DNA of 64,000 nucleotides from 34-65-8 sp963529855 (GTDB taxonomy: Bacteria; Pseudomonadota; Alphaproteobacteria; Sphingomonadales; Sphingomonadaceae). The stretch spans positions 248,001 through 312,000 of the forward strand of contig CAURZK010000004.1 of NCBI GenBank assembly GCA_963529855.1, read 5' to 3'. The notes below the pieces were generated by a model, which saw only the letters and a list, made by a program, of their open reading frames with translations, was not told where the DNA came from and ran no database searches. This document shows positions 26,694 through 35,232 of this stretch, piece by piece; within the stretch, counting starts at the first letter, position 1, and the number at the start of each line of letters is the position of its first letter. The translations under genes were made by a program, and so were the position numbers.

Positions 26694-26833
26694 TTGGCAG
26701 AAGCACCATTCGTCGATCAGTTTGACTCAACAACAGCGAGTTTCAGCAAATTCGCCGAGGTAGGTCGTCCTCGACGGATAGAATGCGCAGCCGCGGTTTC
26801 ACAGGCTCTGCGTATCCGCCACAGGCAGAGCGC

Positions 26834-27200
26834 TCAAACCGCCATTTGGCGATCTGTCGTACGTGCCTGCGACCAGCTTCGCTGGAATTCGACCTGGCGG
26901 CGGGAAACGCGCCCCTGAATGGGACCAGGCAAGGCGAGGTACCGGAGCCGCTTGGCTTCCTTGCGCCCACGAGTGACGGTATCGAGTATCAGCGCACAGC
27001 AAAGGCTGAGCGATGCAAGGATCATCGCGCCAGCTGCCAGGACGGCGGTCGGAAGGCGAACTACCAGGCCGGTCGCGATAAAATCGGCGATCACCGGCAA
27101 GCCGAAGCCAAGCGATGTCGTGGCCAACCCGATCGCGATCAAACCGAAAAACTGGAACGGGCGCTCCATCCTGAGCAGCAGAAAAAGGGGCTCGACAGTC
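26834..27200 (-). pseudogene. orphan C-terminal membrane tail of a family 2 glycosyltransferase
   Basis: The 577-base stretch between the regulator and tRNA-Pro holds no intact recognisable gene. On the minus strand a frame bounded upstream by an in-frame TAG reads EPLFLLLRMERPFQFFGLIA and continues with two membrane segments and LILDTVTRGRKEAKRLRYLA. This matches the C-terminal tail of polyprenol-type GT2 glycosyltransferases as I know them; the N-terminal catalytic domain with its DXD motif is absent. The last 27 residues (after LPGP) look unrelated to the family. ATG 27169 could in principle start a 111-residue protein, but remnant status is more likely. Confidence 0.6.
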
Positions 27201-27270
27201 CCGCCCTAGCCCGCACGAACCCTACGGGCCGAGGATTTCTGGGGGTTTTGGCGGGGGCTAGAAAGTCCAC

Positions 27271-27347
27271 TGGTCGGGACGAGAGGATTCGAACCTCCGA
27301 CCCCCACACCCCCAGTGTGATGCGCTACCAGGCTGCGCTACGTCCCG
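27271..27347 (-). tRNA. tRNA-Pro (anticodon GGG)
   Basis: 77 bases with encoded CCA. The acceptor CGGGACG pairs with CGTCCCG; the D-arm is GCGCAGCCTGGTAGCGC; the anticodon stem TCACA/TGTGG encloses loop CTGGGGG with anticodon GGG; the T-arm contains GGTTCGAATCC. It is the second proline isoacceptor in the window. Confidence 0.96.
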
Positions 27348-27554
27348 AGCCAGTGGAGGGCGGGCCTATAGGCGTCACTTTACAGGCTGGCAAGCGTGGA
27401 TCGGCAGGTTCGATAAGAGCCACGGTTTGCAGCGGGCTTGCATTGCTGCTAGGCGCGCCCACCTAGCGCACGGGGCATGGACCGGGGCGGGGCAACCTGC
27501 GACGGGGCCGGTCCCGTAAACCGTCGCAATCCGTATCCGATAGGTTCAAACCCG

Positions 27555-27875
27555 ATGCTCGATTTTCTCGCCGCCGTGGCCGCTCCGCAAGAGGCGCCCG
27601 CCTGGGTAAGTTGGCTGCCGATTGTCGGCATGATCCTGATCTTCTGGTTCCTGATCATCCGCCCGCAGATGAAGCAGGCCAAGGCCCATCGCGAGAAAAT
27701 CGCCGGGATCAAGAAGGGCGATCAGGTGGTCACGCAGGGTGGTATCCTGGGCAAGGTGACCCGGGTCGACGACAACTATGCCGATGTCGAGATCGCGCAA
27801 GGGGTCAAGGTGAAGGTCGTCAAGTCCACTATCGGTGACATCGTGCCTCCGGGCGGCGCGGCCGCGAACGACTGA
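27555..27875 (+). CDS. yajC: preprotein translocase subunit YajC
   Basis: A 106-residue inner-membrane protein with a single segment (WLPIVGMILIFWFLIIRPQ, about residues 21-39) followed by the YajC domain (KKGDQVVTQGGILGKVTRVDD). It associates with SecDF in the holotranslocon. ATG 27555 gives the usual short N-terminus; the frame is open further upstream but is not family-like. It is the first gene of yajC-secD-secF. Confidence 0.96.
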   Translation: MLDFLAAVAAPQEAPAWVSWLPIVGMILIFWFLIIRPQMKQAKAHREKIAGIKKGDQVVTQGGILGKVTRVDDNYADVEIAQGVKVKVVKSTIGDIVPPGGAAAND

Positions 27876-27923
27876 CGCCTGGACGCACCAAGCCCGACCA
27901 AGAATCCAAGGGGACCGCCGCCG

Positions 27924-29522
27924 ATGCTCGAATTTCCGACCTGGAAGAAGGTCTGGCTGTGGGCGATCACGCTCGCGTGCTGCCTTGCCGCACTGCCATC
28001 GATCCTGTCGATCGCGAACGTGCGCTGGCCCGACGCACTGCCCGACCCGATGGTCAATCTCGGCCTCGATCTGGCCGGCGGCAGTCACATCCTGCTCGAA
28101 GCCGATGCGAGCCAGGTGGCCGATCAGCGGCTCGAGAACATGGAAGAAGCGGTCCGCAATCTCGCCCGCACGGCAGAGCCGCGGATCCGCATCGGCGATG
28201 TCTCGACCCAGGGTCAGCGGTTGTCGTTCATGGTCGAAAGCACGGCGGACGTCGATCGCACCCGTGAATTGATCATGCCGCTGGTGAACGGCGCCGGCCT
28301 GACCCGCGAATGGGATCTGCAGGTTGTCGACCAGACCCGCTTCGTCCTGACCCCGACTACGGCCGGCCTCGAACAGGCAGTGACCGACGCGATGGACAGC
28401 GCCATTGAAGTGGTGCGCAAGCGCATCGACGAACTGGGCACGCGCGAGCCCACCATTATCCGCCAGGGCGACACCCGCATCGTCGTGCAGGTGCCAGGGT
28501 TGCAGGATCCCGAACAGCTCAAGGAACTTCTCGGCCAGACGGCCCAGCTCGAATTCAAGCTGGTCGACCAGAGCGCACTGCCATCGGACGTGGCGCAGGG
28601 CATCGCACCCCCGGGCAGCCAGATTTTTCCCTACGCGCCGGGCAGCGATTTTGAAGGGCAGTCGATTGCCGTGCGCCGGCTGGGCGGCATTCAGGGCGAT
28701 AACCTGATCAATGCCCAGCAAAGCTTCGATCCGCAGTCGAATGAACCGGTCGTCAACATCCAGTTCGATCAGCAGGGCGGGGCGCGCTTCGCCCGGTTGA
28801 CGCAGGAAAACACCGGCAATCCGTTTGCTATCATTCTCGACGGCCAGGTGATTTCGGCGCCCAACATCAACGAACCCATTCTGGGCGGGAACGCGCAGAT
28901 TTCCGGCAGCTTCACGGTGGAAAGCGCGAACCAGCTTGCCATCGCGCTCCGCTCGGGCGCCTTGCCGGTCGATCTGGCAGTGGTCGAGGAACGCACCGTC
29001 GGCCCCGATCTTGGCGCAGACTCGATCCGGAAAGGCGTGATCGCGATGGTGATCGGGTCGCTCGCGGTGATCGTGCTGATGATCGTCACCTACGGCCGGT
29101 TCGGTGTCTATGCCACGATTGCATTGGTGATCAACGTGCTGATGATCCTGGGACTGATGGCGGTTCTCGGCACAACGCTGACGCTGCCTGGCATTGCCGG
29201 CTTCGTGCTTACCATCGGTGCCGCGGTCGATGCGAACGTGCTGATCAACGAACGCATCCGTGAAGAACGCAGGCGCGGACGGCGCGTGGTCGCCGCGGTC
29301 GAATCCGGTTACAAGGAAGCGAGCCGCGCGATTTACGACGCCAACGTCACCAACTTCATCGCCGGGGTGCTGCTGTTCATGTTTGGATCGGGTCCGGTTC
29401 GCGGTTTCGCGGTCGTGCTCGTGATCGGTCTGTTCACCAGCGTGTTCACTGCCGTAACCCTGACCCGGATGTGGGTCGCCGAATGGCTGCGCAAGGCGCG
29501 GCCCACCGAAATCAACCTGTAA
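27924..29522 (+). CDS. secD: protein translocase subunit SecD
   Basis: A 532-residue protein with an N-terminal membrane segment (about 8-28), a large periplasmic region with GLDLAGGSHILLE near its start, and five C-terminal membrane segments from about residue 365. Motifs include ERTVGPDLGADSI and the conserved AAVDANVLINERIREE, whose Asp and Arg are linked to proton-driven protein export. It pairs with SecF, 12 bases downstream, to pull pre-proteins through SecYEG. Confidence 0.97.
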   Translation: MLEFPTWKKVWLWAITLACCLAALPSILSIANVRWPDALPDPMVNLGLDLAGGSHILLEADASQVADQRLENMEEAVRNLARTAEPRIRIGDVSTQGQRLSFMVESTADVDRTRELIMPLVNGAGLTREWDLQVVDQTRFVLTPTTAGLEQAVTDAMDSAIEVVRKRIDELGTREPTIIRQGDTRIVVQVPGLQDPEQLKELLGQTAQLEFKLVDQSALPSDVAQGIAPPGSQIFPYAPGSDFEGQSIAVRRLGGIQGDNLINAQQSFDPQSNEPVVNIQFDQQGGARFARLTQENTGNPFAIILDGQVISAPNINEPILGGNAQISGSFTVESANQLAIALRSGALPVDLAVVEERTVGPDLGADSIRKGVIAMVIGSLAVIVLMIVTYGRFGVYATIALVINVLMILGLMAVLGTTLTLPGIAGFVLTIGAAVDANVLINERIREERRRGRRVVAAVESGYKEASRAIYDANVTNFIAGVLLFMFGSGPVRGFAVVLVIGLFTSVFTAVTLTRMWVAEWLRKARPTEINL

Positions 29523-29534
29523 GGGACTGCGACG

Positions 29535-30512
29535 ATGCGTCTCCTCAAGCTCGTTCCCGACGACACCAACATCCAGTTCCTGAAATGGCGCGTGCCGTTT
29601 TTCGTGTTCAGCGTCCTGCTGATCGTGGGAAGCTGGGGCCTGGTGCTGGGCAAGGGTCTCAATTTCGGCGTCGATTTTGCCGGCGGCCTGGAAGTTCGCG
29701 CGACGTACACGGAAAGCCAGGTGGCGCCCGTCGGCGAAATTCGCGAGCAGCTTGAACAGCTCGGCTACGAATCCCCCACCGTCCAGCAGTTCGGTGACGA
29801 CAACCAGGTATCGATCCGGGTCAGCCTTCCCGAAGATCAGGCCGCGGACAAGGAAGCCGCGCAAAACGCGGCCAACGCCATTGTCGCCGAACTTCGCGAG
29901 GCACATCCTGACTTCAGGCTCGACGGCAACGACAACGTATCGGGCAAGGTCTCGGGCGAATTCCGTAACGACGCGGCGCTGGCGTTGCTGCTCGCGATGA
30001 TCGCTGTGGCGCTTTACATCTGGGTCCGGTTCGAATGGCAGTTTGGCGTCGGCGCGTTGTTCGCGCTGCTGCACGACTCGTCGATCGCGCTTGGTTTCTA
30101 CGCGCTCACGCAAATCGAGTTCAGTTTGCAGAGCGTCGCGGCGGTGCTGGCCATCATCGGCTATTCGCTGAACGATACCGTGGTCGTGTATGACCGTATC
30201 CGCGAAAACCTGAAGAAATACCGCAAGATGCCGCTGCCGGAGCTGCTCGATCTTTCGGTCAACGAAACGCTGTCACGCACGGTGATGACCACGCTGTCGC
30301 TTGCGCTCGCGTTGCTGCCGCTGATCCTGTTCGGTCCGGCAAGCCTGTTCGGCATGGCCGCACCGCTGTTCCTGGCGCTGATCGTCGGCACGTACAGCTC
30401 GGTCTATCTCGCAGCTCCGCTGCTGATCTGGCTGGGCGTCGATTCCAACAGCTTCGTCCCGGAAGAGACTGCGCTCGACCAGCAGGAAGCGGCCGCGCGC
30501 AAGCTTACCTGA
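29535..30512 (+). CDS. secF: protein translocase subunit SecF
   Basis: A 325-residue partner of SecD with an N-terminal membrane segment (about 16-36), FGVDFAGGLEV, then five C-terminal membrane segments. The family motif GYSLNDTVVVYDRIRENL lies near residue 210, and LFGPASLFGMAAPLFLALIVGTYSSVYLAAPLL ends the membrane part. It completes the yajC-secD-secF operon. The last eight bases overlap the 3' end of the convergent glycosyltransferase gene. Confidence 0.97.
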   Translation: MRLLKLVPDDTNIQFLKWRVPFFVFSVLLIVGSWGLVLGKGLNFGVDFAGGLEVRATYTESQVAPVGEIREQLEQLGYESPTVQQFGDDNQVSIRVSLPEDQAADKEAAQNAANAIVAELREAHPDFRLDGNDNVSGKVSGEFRNDAALALLLAMIAVALYIWVRFEWQFGVGALFALLHDSSIALGFYALTQIEFSLQSVAAVLAIIGYSLNDTVVVYDRIRENLKKYRKMPLPELLDLSVNETLSRTVMTTLSLALALLPLILFGPASLFGMAAPLFLALIVGTYSSVYLAAPLLIWLGVDSNSFVPEETALDQQEAAARKLT

Positions 30513-31689
30513 ACGCCGCCACCTGGTCGTAGTAATCGGCCAGGCGCGCGGCGTGCTCGCGCCAGTCGAACTGTGCGACCACGGCAGCCACGCGTTCGGG
30601 CGGGATCGGGTTCGCCAGCACCTGGCGGATGCCATCGGCGACTGCCTGGGCATTGCGGGCAACCAGCACGCCGGCATCGGGTGAGGTGACGAGTTCGCGC
30701 ACGCCGCCCACGTCGGTGGTGACGAGCGGCGTGCCGCAAGCGAGCGCCTCGACCCAGGCATTGGCCAACCCCTCGCTGCGCGTCGGCAGGACCATCGCGT
30801 CCGCAGCCGACAGGACCAGCGGCAACAGGTCGTGATCGAGGCTGCCGAGGAAATGCACCCGGTCCGCGATGCCGAGATCGGCGGCCAGGCGCTGCAGATG
30901 CGTCTCTTCCTCGCCTTTGCCGACCAGCAGCAGGTTCGCGTCCGGGATCGCCGCCAGCGCCCGGATCGCGATGTCCTGGCCCTTGCGCTCGATCAGGGCG
31001 CCGACCGTGGCCAGCAGCGGGCGGTTCTCAGGCAAGCGAATGCCGAGCGCATCGCCTAGCCGGGTGCGCAGGCCGGAATGGTCGAGCGGGCGGAAACGGT
31101 CCCGGTCGAGACCGGTGTAATGGACCGTGATCTGCGTCCGACCCATGCCGAGCGCGGCCATGTCATCGGCCAGCGCTGCAGACACCGCCAGCAGGCCCTG
31201 CGCGCGGTGAGCGGCGCCGCGCATGGCGCGGGCGGCGAATTCGCGCTTGCCCCAATATGTGATGTCGCTGCCCCGCGCCTTGATCGACAGCGGCAGGCCG
31301 AGCCGGTCCGCGATCCGCGCGGCCGCGGGGCCGTCGGGATAGAAGAACTGCGCATCGACCAGATCGAACGGCGCCTGCGCATGCAGCCGTTCGGCCAGGG
31401 GCATCACCGCGCGCTCGATCGCTGCCGGGTTGATCCGGGCACCCAGACGCGGGATCAGGGTGAACCGGGGGCGGTGGACGGACACGCCGTTTTCTTCCCC
31501 GCTCACTGCCGCAGTGGAGAGGCTGCGATACTTGCCGAAGGCGATCGGAGGAATGCCGATCGGGTTGATGACAGTCACCTGCCAGTCGCCACGCGCCGCC
31601 AACGCTTCGAGCGAGCGGGCGACGAAGGTGCCAAGCCGCGGCGCCGCCGGGTTGGGGTAAAGCGTCGCGAGCGAAAGGACGCGCTTCAC
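30505..31689 (-). CDS. GT4-family glycosyltransferase
   Basis: A 394-residue GT-B enzyme. The acceptor-side N-terminal domain starts VLSLATLYPNPAAPRLGTFVARSL. The C-terminal nucleotide-sugar domain carries LLATVGALIERKGQDIAIRAL and the E-x7-E motif in TRSEGLANAWVEALACGTPLV (around residue 300). It probably adds a sugar to a surface polysaccharide; donor and acceptor are unknown. The GTG start overlaps the stop of the upstream XRE-type regulator by four bases, so the two are co-translated. The frame is open upstream of GTG 31689, but that part is the regulator in another frame. Confidence 0.88.
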   Translation of the reverse strand: MKRVLSLATLYPNPAAPRLGTFVARSLEALAARGDWQVTVINPIGIPPIAFGKYRSLSTAAVSGEENGVSVHRPRFTLIPRLGARINPAAIERAVMPLAERLHAQAPFDLVDAQFFYPDGPAAARIADRLGLPLSIKARGSDITYWGKREFAARAMRGAAHRAQGLLAVSAALADDMAALGMGRTQITVHYTGLDRDRFRPLDHSGLRTRLGDALGIRLPENRPLLATVGALIERKGQDIAIRALAAIPDANLLLVGKGEEETHLQRLAADLGIADRVHFLGSLDHDLLPLVLSAADAMVLPTRSEGLANAWVEALACGTPLVTTDVGGVRELVTSPDAGVLVARNAQAVADGIRQVLANPIPPERVAAVVAQFDWREHAARLADYYDQVAAFR

Positions 31690-32270
31690 AGGCGGCGGAC
31701 CAGCATCTCCGCGACCGCGATCCACGCGGGCTGGTCGATCACCTGCTGCTTCTGGCCTGTCCCGACCGGAAGCACGCCGACGCGGCCAGCCTGGCGATCG
31801 ATCAGCCGACCGAAGGCGAAACGGCCGCCCCTGCGCGGGACCAGCACGTCGCGGTTGATCGCGCGGGCTGCATCGGCAGGGTCGATCTGGCGCAACCAAA
31901 CCGTGTCACCCGCCAGATAGGGGCCTGCCGGCACTTCGACAGCGAGCGCCATCAGAGGCGCATCACCGCCAAGTTCGGTCGGCAGCACTGCGTCGCGCGG
32001 TTTCGCCAGCGGCTCGGCACCGCCTGACTCCAGCGTCGCCACGATCTGCGGATGATTGCTTGCCTCGGACCGCACGATCGTTTCCGGATCGACGCCAAGC
32101 GCCGCGCCGATGCGGTCCATCCACTTGAGCGAGACGTTACGCATCCCCGTTTCAAGCCGCCCGATCGTCTGCGCGGTCGTCGGTGGATCGCAGGCCGCGG
32201 CAAGGTCTGCCAGGGTCCAGCCCTTTTCCTTGCGCAGCGCGCGGATGCGGTTGATCATATCCTGGTCCAC
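31686..32270 (-). CDS. XRE-family regulator with inactive S24/LexA-like C-terminal domain
   Basis: A 194-residue protein. The N-terminal helix-turn-helix (about 5-65: MINRIRALRKEKGWTLADLAAAC, QTIGRLETGMRNVSLKWMDRIGAAL) is of XRE/Cro type. The C-terminal part follows the S24 pattern (VPAGPYLAGDTVWL, DVLVPRRGGRFAFGRLIDR), but the catalytic Ser and Lys are replaced (PAGPYLAGD has no Ser; Arg stands at the Lys position), so self-cleavage is unlikely. The start is GTG 32270 or ATG 32258. It is co-translated with the GT4 gene. The AACC-TAATT-GGTT motif just upstream may be its operator (inference). Confidence 0.85.
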   Translation of the reverse strand: MDQDMINRIRALRKEKGWTLADLAAACDPPTTAQTIGRLETGMRNVSLKWMDRIGAALGVDPETIVRSEASNHPQIVATLESGGAEPLAKPRDAVLPTELGGDAPLMALAVEVPAGPYLAGDTVWLRQIDPADAARAINRDVLVPRRGGRFAFGRLIDRQAGRVGVLPVGTGQKQQVIDQPAWIAVAEMLVRRL

Positions 32271-32272
32271 TT

Positions 32273-32285
32273 AACCTAATTGGTT
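32273..32285. promoter_or_regulatory. short inverted repeat upstream of XRE regulator
   Basis: AACCTAATTGGTT has four-base arms AACC and GGTT around TAATT. It lies in an AT-rich patch two bases before the GTG start of the XRE regulator, in the divergent region with the DUF6456 gene. It could serve as an autoregulatory operator. The arms are short, so the match could be chance. Confidence 0.3.
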
Positions 32286-32351
32286 TTTTCTCTTTCCTAC
32301 AATAACCGTCTCAATGCAAGCGGCCGCTCAAGGTAATACGGGAGATGGCCA

Positions 32352-32825
32352 TTGAAGCAGGTTCTGGTGGAGCGGGAACTGACCGACGAGGGGCCGGGCT
32401 CGTCGCGGGGTGCCAAGCGCAAGCGGCGCACCGTCACGGTCAACCTGGCAGAATCGCCCCTGTCTTGGCTTCATGCCCGGGGTCATCTTGACGACAGGCT
32501 CCACGCGGCGGGCGAATTGCTGCGCGCTGATTACGAGCGCGCCCGACTAGGCGCCAACGTCACCATGCGCTGGGATCCGGTACGCATAAGGGGCTCGGGC
32601 GAGCGCGGCCTCAATGCGACCGAGCGCCAGATCGCCGCCAAGGCCCGCTTTCATGGCGCACTGGCGCAAGCCGGGCGCGGGCTGGAAGACGTTTTGTGGC
32701 GAGTGGTCTGCGCGGGCGAGAGCTTGCCGGTGGCCGAACGCGCGCTCGCCTGGCCGGCGCGCAGTGGCAAGCTTGTCCTGCGGATCGCGCTCGACCGGGT
32801 GGCGGATTTCTACCGCATCACCTGA
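32352..32825 (+). CDS. DUF6456 domain protein
   Basis: A 157-residue protein that matches DUF6456, a domain common in alphaproteobacteria. Characteristic stretches are ESPLSWLHARGHLDDRLHAAGE, ERARLGANVTMRWDPV and RALAWPARSGKLVLRIALDRVADFY. The helical C-terminal part resembles a regulator-associated domain; the N-terminus is basic (GAKRKRRTVTVN). The function is unknown. The TTG start has GGAG upstream. It diverges from the XRE regulator, and its 3' end overlaps the convergent uracil-DNA glycosylase gene by 16 bases. Confidence 0.82.
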   Translation: MKQVLVERELTDEGPGSSRGAKRKRRTVTVNLAESPLSWLHARGHLDDRLHAAGELLRADYERARLGANVTMRWDPVRIRGSGERGLNATERQIAAKARFHGALAQAGRGLEDVLWRVVCAGESLPVAERALAWPARSGKLVLRIALDRVADFYRIT

Positions 32826-33379
32826 GCAATTTGTTCGCGCAGTGCGGGCACGACCCCGTCTTCGAACCACGGATTGCGGCGCATGAACATCGTGCTGCGC
32901 CACGATGGGTGGGGCAGGGGGAAATACCGCGGCAGGAATTCGGCGAACCGGGCTACGCGCTCCTCCAGGGTCCAGCCGCGTGTTTCGGGGAGGTAACGCG
33001 CCTGGGCGTAGGTTCCCACCAGCAGTGTCAGCCGGGTTTCAGGCAGCTGTTCCATCACGCGCGGATGCCACTGCGGGGCGCATTCGCGGCGCGGCGGCTT
33101 GTCCCCGCCGCTCGCCTTGCCGGGGTAGCAGAACCCCATCGGCACCAGCGCAACACGGGCCGGATCGTACATAGTTTCCGCGTCGAGCCCGGTCCATTGG
33201 CGCAGCCGGTCGCCGCTTGCATCATCCCACGGCACCCCGCTCGCATGGACTTTCGTGCCCGGCGCCTGACCGATGATGACGAGCCGCGCGGTGGGCGAAA
33301 AGCTGACCACCGGGCGCACCCCGTGCGGCAGGTGCGCCGCACACAGGGTGCAAGCTGCGATCTCATCGTGGAGGGTCAC
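32810..33379 (-). CDS. uracil-DNA glycosylase family protein
   Basis: A 189-residue protein of the uracil-DNA glycosylase superfamily. It has the N-terminal cysteine pair CTLCAAHLP, the catalytic-side motif VIIGQAPGTKVHASGVPWDDASGDRL (about residues 30-55), and LPHPSWRSTMF near 155, which corresponds to the HPSPLS-type leucine loop. It probably removes uracil or related bases from DNA, though this subgroup is not well characterised. The GTG start overlaps the uup stop by four bases, so the pair is translationally coupled. Confidence 0.85.
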   Translation of the reverse strand: MTLHDEIAACTLCAAHLPHGVRPVVSFSPTARLVIIGQAPGTKVHASGVPWDDASGDRLRQWTGLDAETMYDPARVALVPMGFCYPGKASGGDKPPRRECAPQWHPRVMEQLPETRLTLLVGTYAQARYLPETRGWTLEERVARFAEFLPRYFPLPHPSWRSTMFMRRNPWFEDGVVPALREQIAQVMR

Positions 33380-35193
33380 CCCTCGACCATCTCCGCCAGT
33401 TCGAGCCAGCGTTCTTCCGCCGCATCCTTCTCGGCGCGAGCATTGGTGACGCCCTGGTTGATCGTCGCGAATTTCTGCGGGTCGCGGGTATAAAGGTCGG
33501 GGTCGGCCAGCAATTGCTCGCCCCGCGCGATGGCGGCGTCCAGCTCCGCGATCCGCGCAGGCAGCAGTTCGTAGTCGCGCTGATCCTTGTAGGACAGCTT
33601 CTTGCTGGGCGGAGGGGGCGGGGCGGCAACGGCGGCTTCGCGTGCAGGAGCGGATGCCTTCTTGGACACGGTGCGTTCCCGGCGCTTTGCCGCCCAGTCC
33701 TCGTACCCGCCCGCGACCACGTCGACGAAGCCGCTCCCGTCGAGCCCCAGCGTCACCGTGACCGTCCGGTCGAGGAAATCGCGGTCGTGGCTGACGATCA
33801 GTACGGTGCCTTCGTAATCCGCGATGACTTCCTGCAACAGGTCGAGCGTTTCGAGGTCGAGGTCGTTGGTCGGCTCGTCCAGCACCAGCAGGTTCGATTT
33901 CCGCGCGAATTCGCGGGCCAACAGCAGCCGGCTGCGCTCGCCGCCCGACATCACGCCCACCTTCATGTCGACCACGCCGGGATCGAACAGGAATTCCTTC
34001 AAATAACCCTGAATGTGCTTGCGCACCCCGCGCACGTCGATCCAGTCCCCGCCTTCGGCCAGGACCTGGCGCACGGTCTTGTCGCCTTCCAGCAGGCTGC
34101 GTTGCTGGTCGATCTTTACGCCCGCAAGGCGGGGCGAAATCTCGATCTTGCCGCTGTCGGGCGCGATCTCGCCGGTCAGCAACTTCAAGAGCGTCGTCTT
34201 GCCCGCGCCGTTCGCGCCGACCACGCCGATCCGGTCCCCGCGTTGAACGCGGAAGTTCAGATCGCGGATGATCCTGCGTTCGCCGCCACCGGCCGAAGGG
34301 TAACTCTTGTTGACGCCTTCCGCCACGATCACCGACTTCGACTTGAATTCGGAATCGCTGGCGAGGCCCAACTTGGCCGTCCCCTTCGGCGCAATCATCG
34401 CGGCGCGTGCGGCGCGCATCTGCCACAGTTTCTCGAGCCGGCCCTGGTTGCGCTTGCGCCGCGCGGTGACGCCGCGTTCCAGCCAGTGTGCCTCGATCTT
34501 CAGCTTGGCGTCCATCTTCTCCGCTGCGCGCGCTTCCTCGGCATAGACCGCCTCTTCCCACGCCTCGTATCCACCGAAGCCGACTTCCTTGCGCCTGATA
34601 ACGCCCCGGTCGAGCCAGATCGTCGCGCGGGTCAGCCGCGTCAGGAAGGTGCGGTCGTGGCTGATGACGACGAAGGCGCCCTTGTAGCTTTCCAGCCAGC
34701 CTTCCAGCCACTCGATCGCGGCGAGGTCGAGGTGGTTGGTCGGCTCGTCCATCAGCAGCAGGTCCGGGTCCTGCGCCAGCGCGCGAGCGATGGCGGCGCG
34801 GCGTTTCTCGCCGCCGCTGGCGCTTTTCGCCGTACGGCTCATGTCGATGCCCAACTGGCCTGCGATCGCCTCGACCTCGTGCTCGGCCGGCGCGTGCGGC
34901 GGGGCGAGGGCGAAATCCATCAGCGTTTCAAAGGCGCTGAAGTCCGGTTCCTGCTCCAGCGTCACGATGCGCAGGCCCGGCTTCAGCTTGCGCTGGCCCC
35001 GGTCCGCCTCGATCCGCCTGTCGATCAGCCGGAACAGCGTGGTCTTGCCCGCGCCGTTGCGCCCGATCAGCGCCAGCCGGTCGCGCGGAGCGACGTGCAG
35101 ATCGAGGCCATTGCCCGCCCCGTCGCCCAGCAGCCAGCGGCCACCCTGCTGCAATGCGAGGCCTTCAAGGGATAGGATCGGTGGTTGCGCCAT
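33376..35193 (-). CDS. uup: ABC-F family ATPase Uup
   Basis: A 605-residue soluble protein with two ABC domains: GRNGAGKTT near residue 44 with ASGGEKRR and DEPTNHLD, then GANGAGKTT near 330 with MSGGERSR and DEPTNDLD. The C-terminal 100 residues after an Ala/Pro linker are a charged coiled coil (SYKDQRDYELLPARIAELDAAI), the DNA-binding tail that marks Uup. Uup affects precise transposon excision and branched DNA in E. coli and has also been linked to ribosomes. Coupling to a uracil-DNA glycosylase gene suits a DNA-related role. Confidence 0.93.
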   Translation of the reverse strand: MAQPPILSLEGLALQQGGRWLLGDGAGNGLDLHVAPRDRLALIGRNGAGKTTLFRLIDRRIEADRGQRKLKPGLRIVTLEQEPDFSAFETLMDFALAPPHAPAEHEVEAIAGQLGIDMSRTAKSASGGEKRRAAIARALAQDPDLLLMDEPTNHLDLAAIEWLEGWLESYKGAFVVISHDRTFLTRLTRATIWLDRGVIRRKEVGFGGYEAWEEAVYAEEARAAEKMDAKLKIEAHWLERGVTARRKRNQGRLEKLWQMRAARAAMIAPKGTAKLGLASDSEFKSKSVIVAEGVNKSYPSAGGGERRIIRDLNFRVQRGDRIGVVGANGAGKTTLLKLLTGEIAPDSGKIEISPRLAGVKIDQQRSLLEGDKTVRQVLAEGGDWIDVRGVRKHIQGYLKEFLFDPGVVDMKVGVMSGGERSRLLLAREFARKSNLLVLDEPTNDLDLETLDLLQEVIADYEGTVLIVSHDRDFLDRTVTVTLGLDGSGFVDVVAGGYEDWAAKRRERTVSKKASAPAREAAVAAPPPPPSKKLSYKDQRDYELLPARIAELDAAIARGEQLLADPDLYTRDPQKFATINQGVTNARAEKDAAEERWLELAEMVEG

Positions 35194-35232
35194 AGGGCGC
35201 GCGAGGTAGGCGCTCGGGTGCGGCGGGGCAAG

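Noticed and set aside
27546..30113. 855-codon minus-strand frame opposite secD/secF
   Set aside because: An antisense shadow caused by GC-rich codon bias; secD, secF and yajC are unambiguous on the + strand.
31686..32270. XRE/S24-like protein as a prophage repressor marking an integrated phage
   Set aside because: No integrase, phage structural genes or attachment repeats nearby, the catalytic dyad is missing, and the gene is coupled to a glycosyltransferase.
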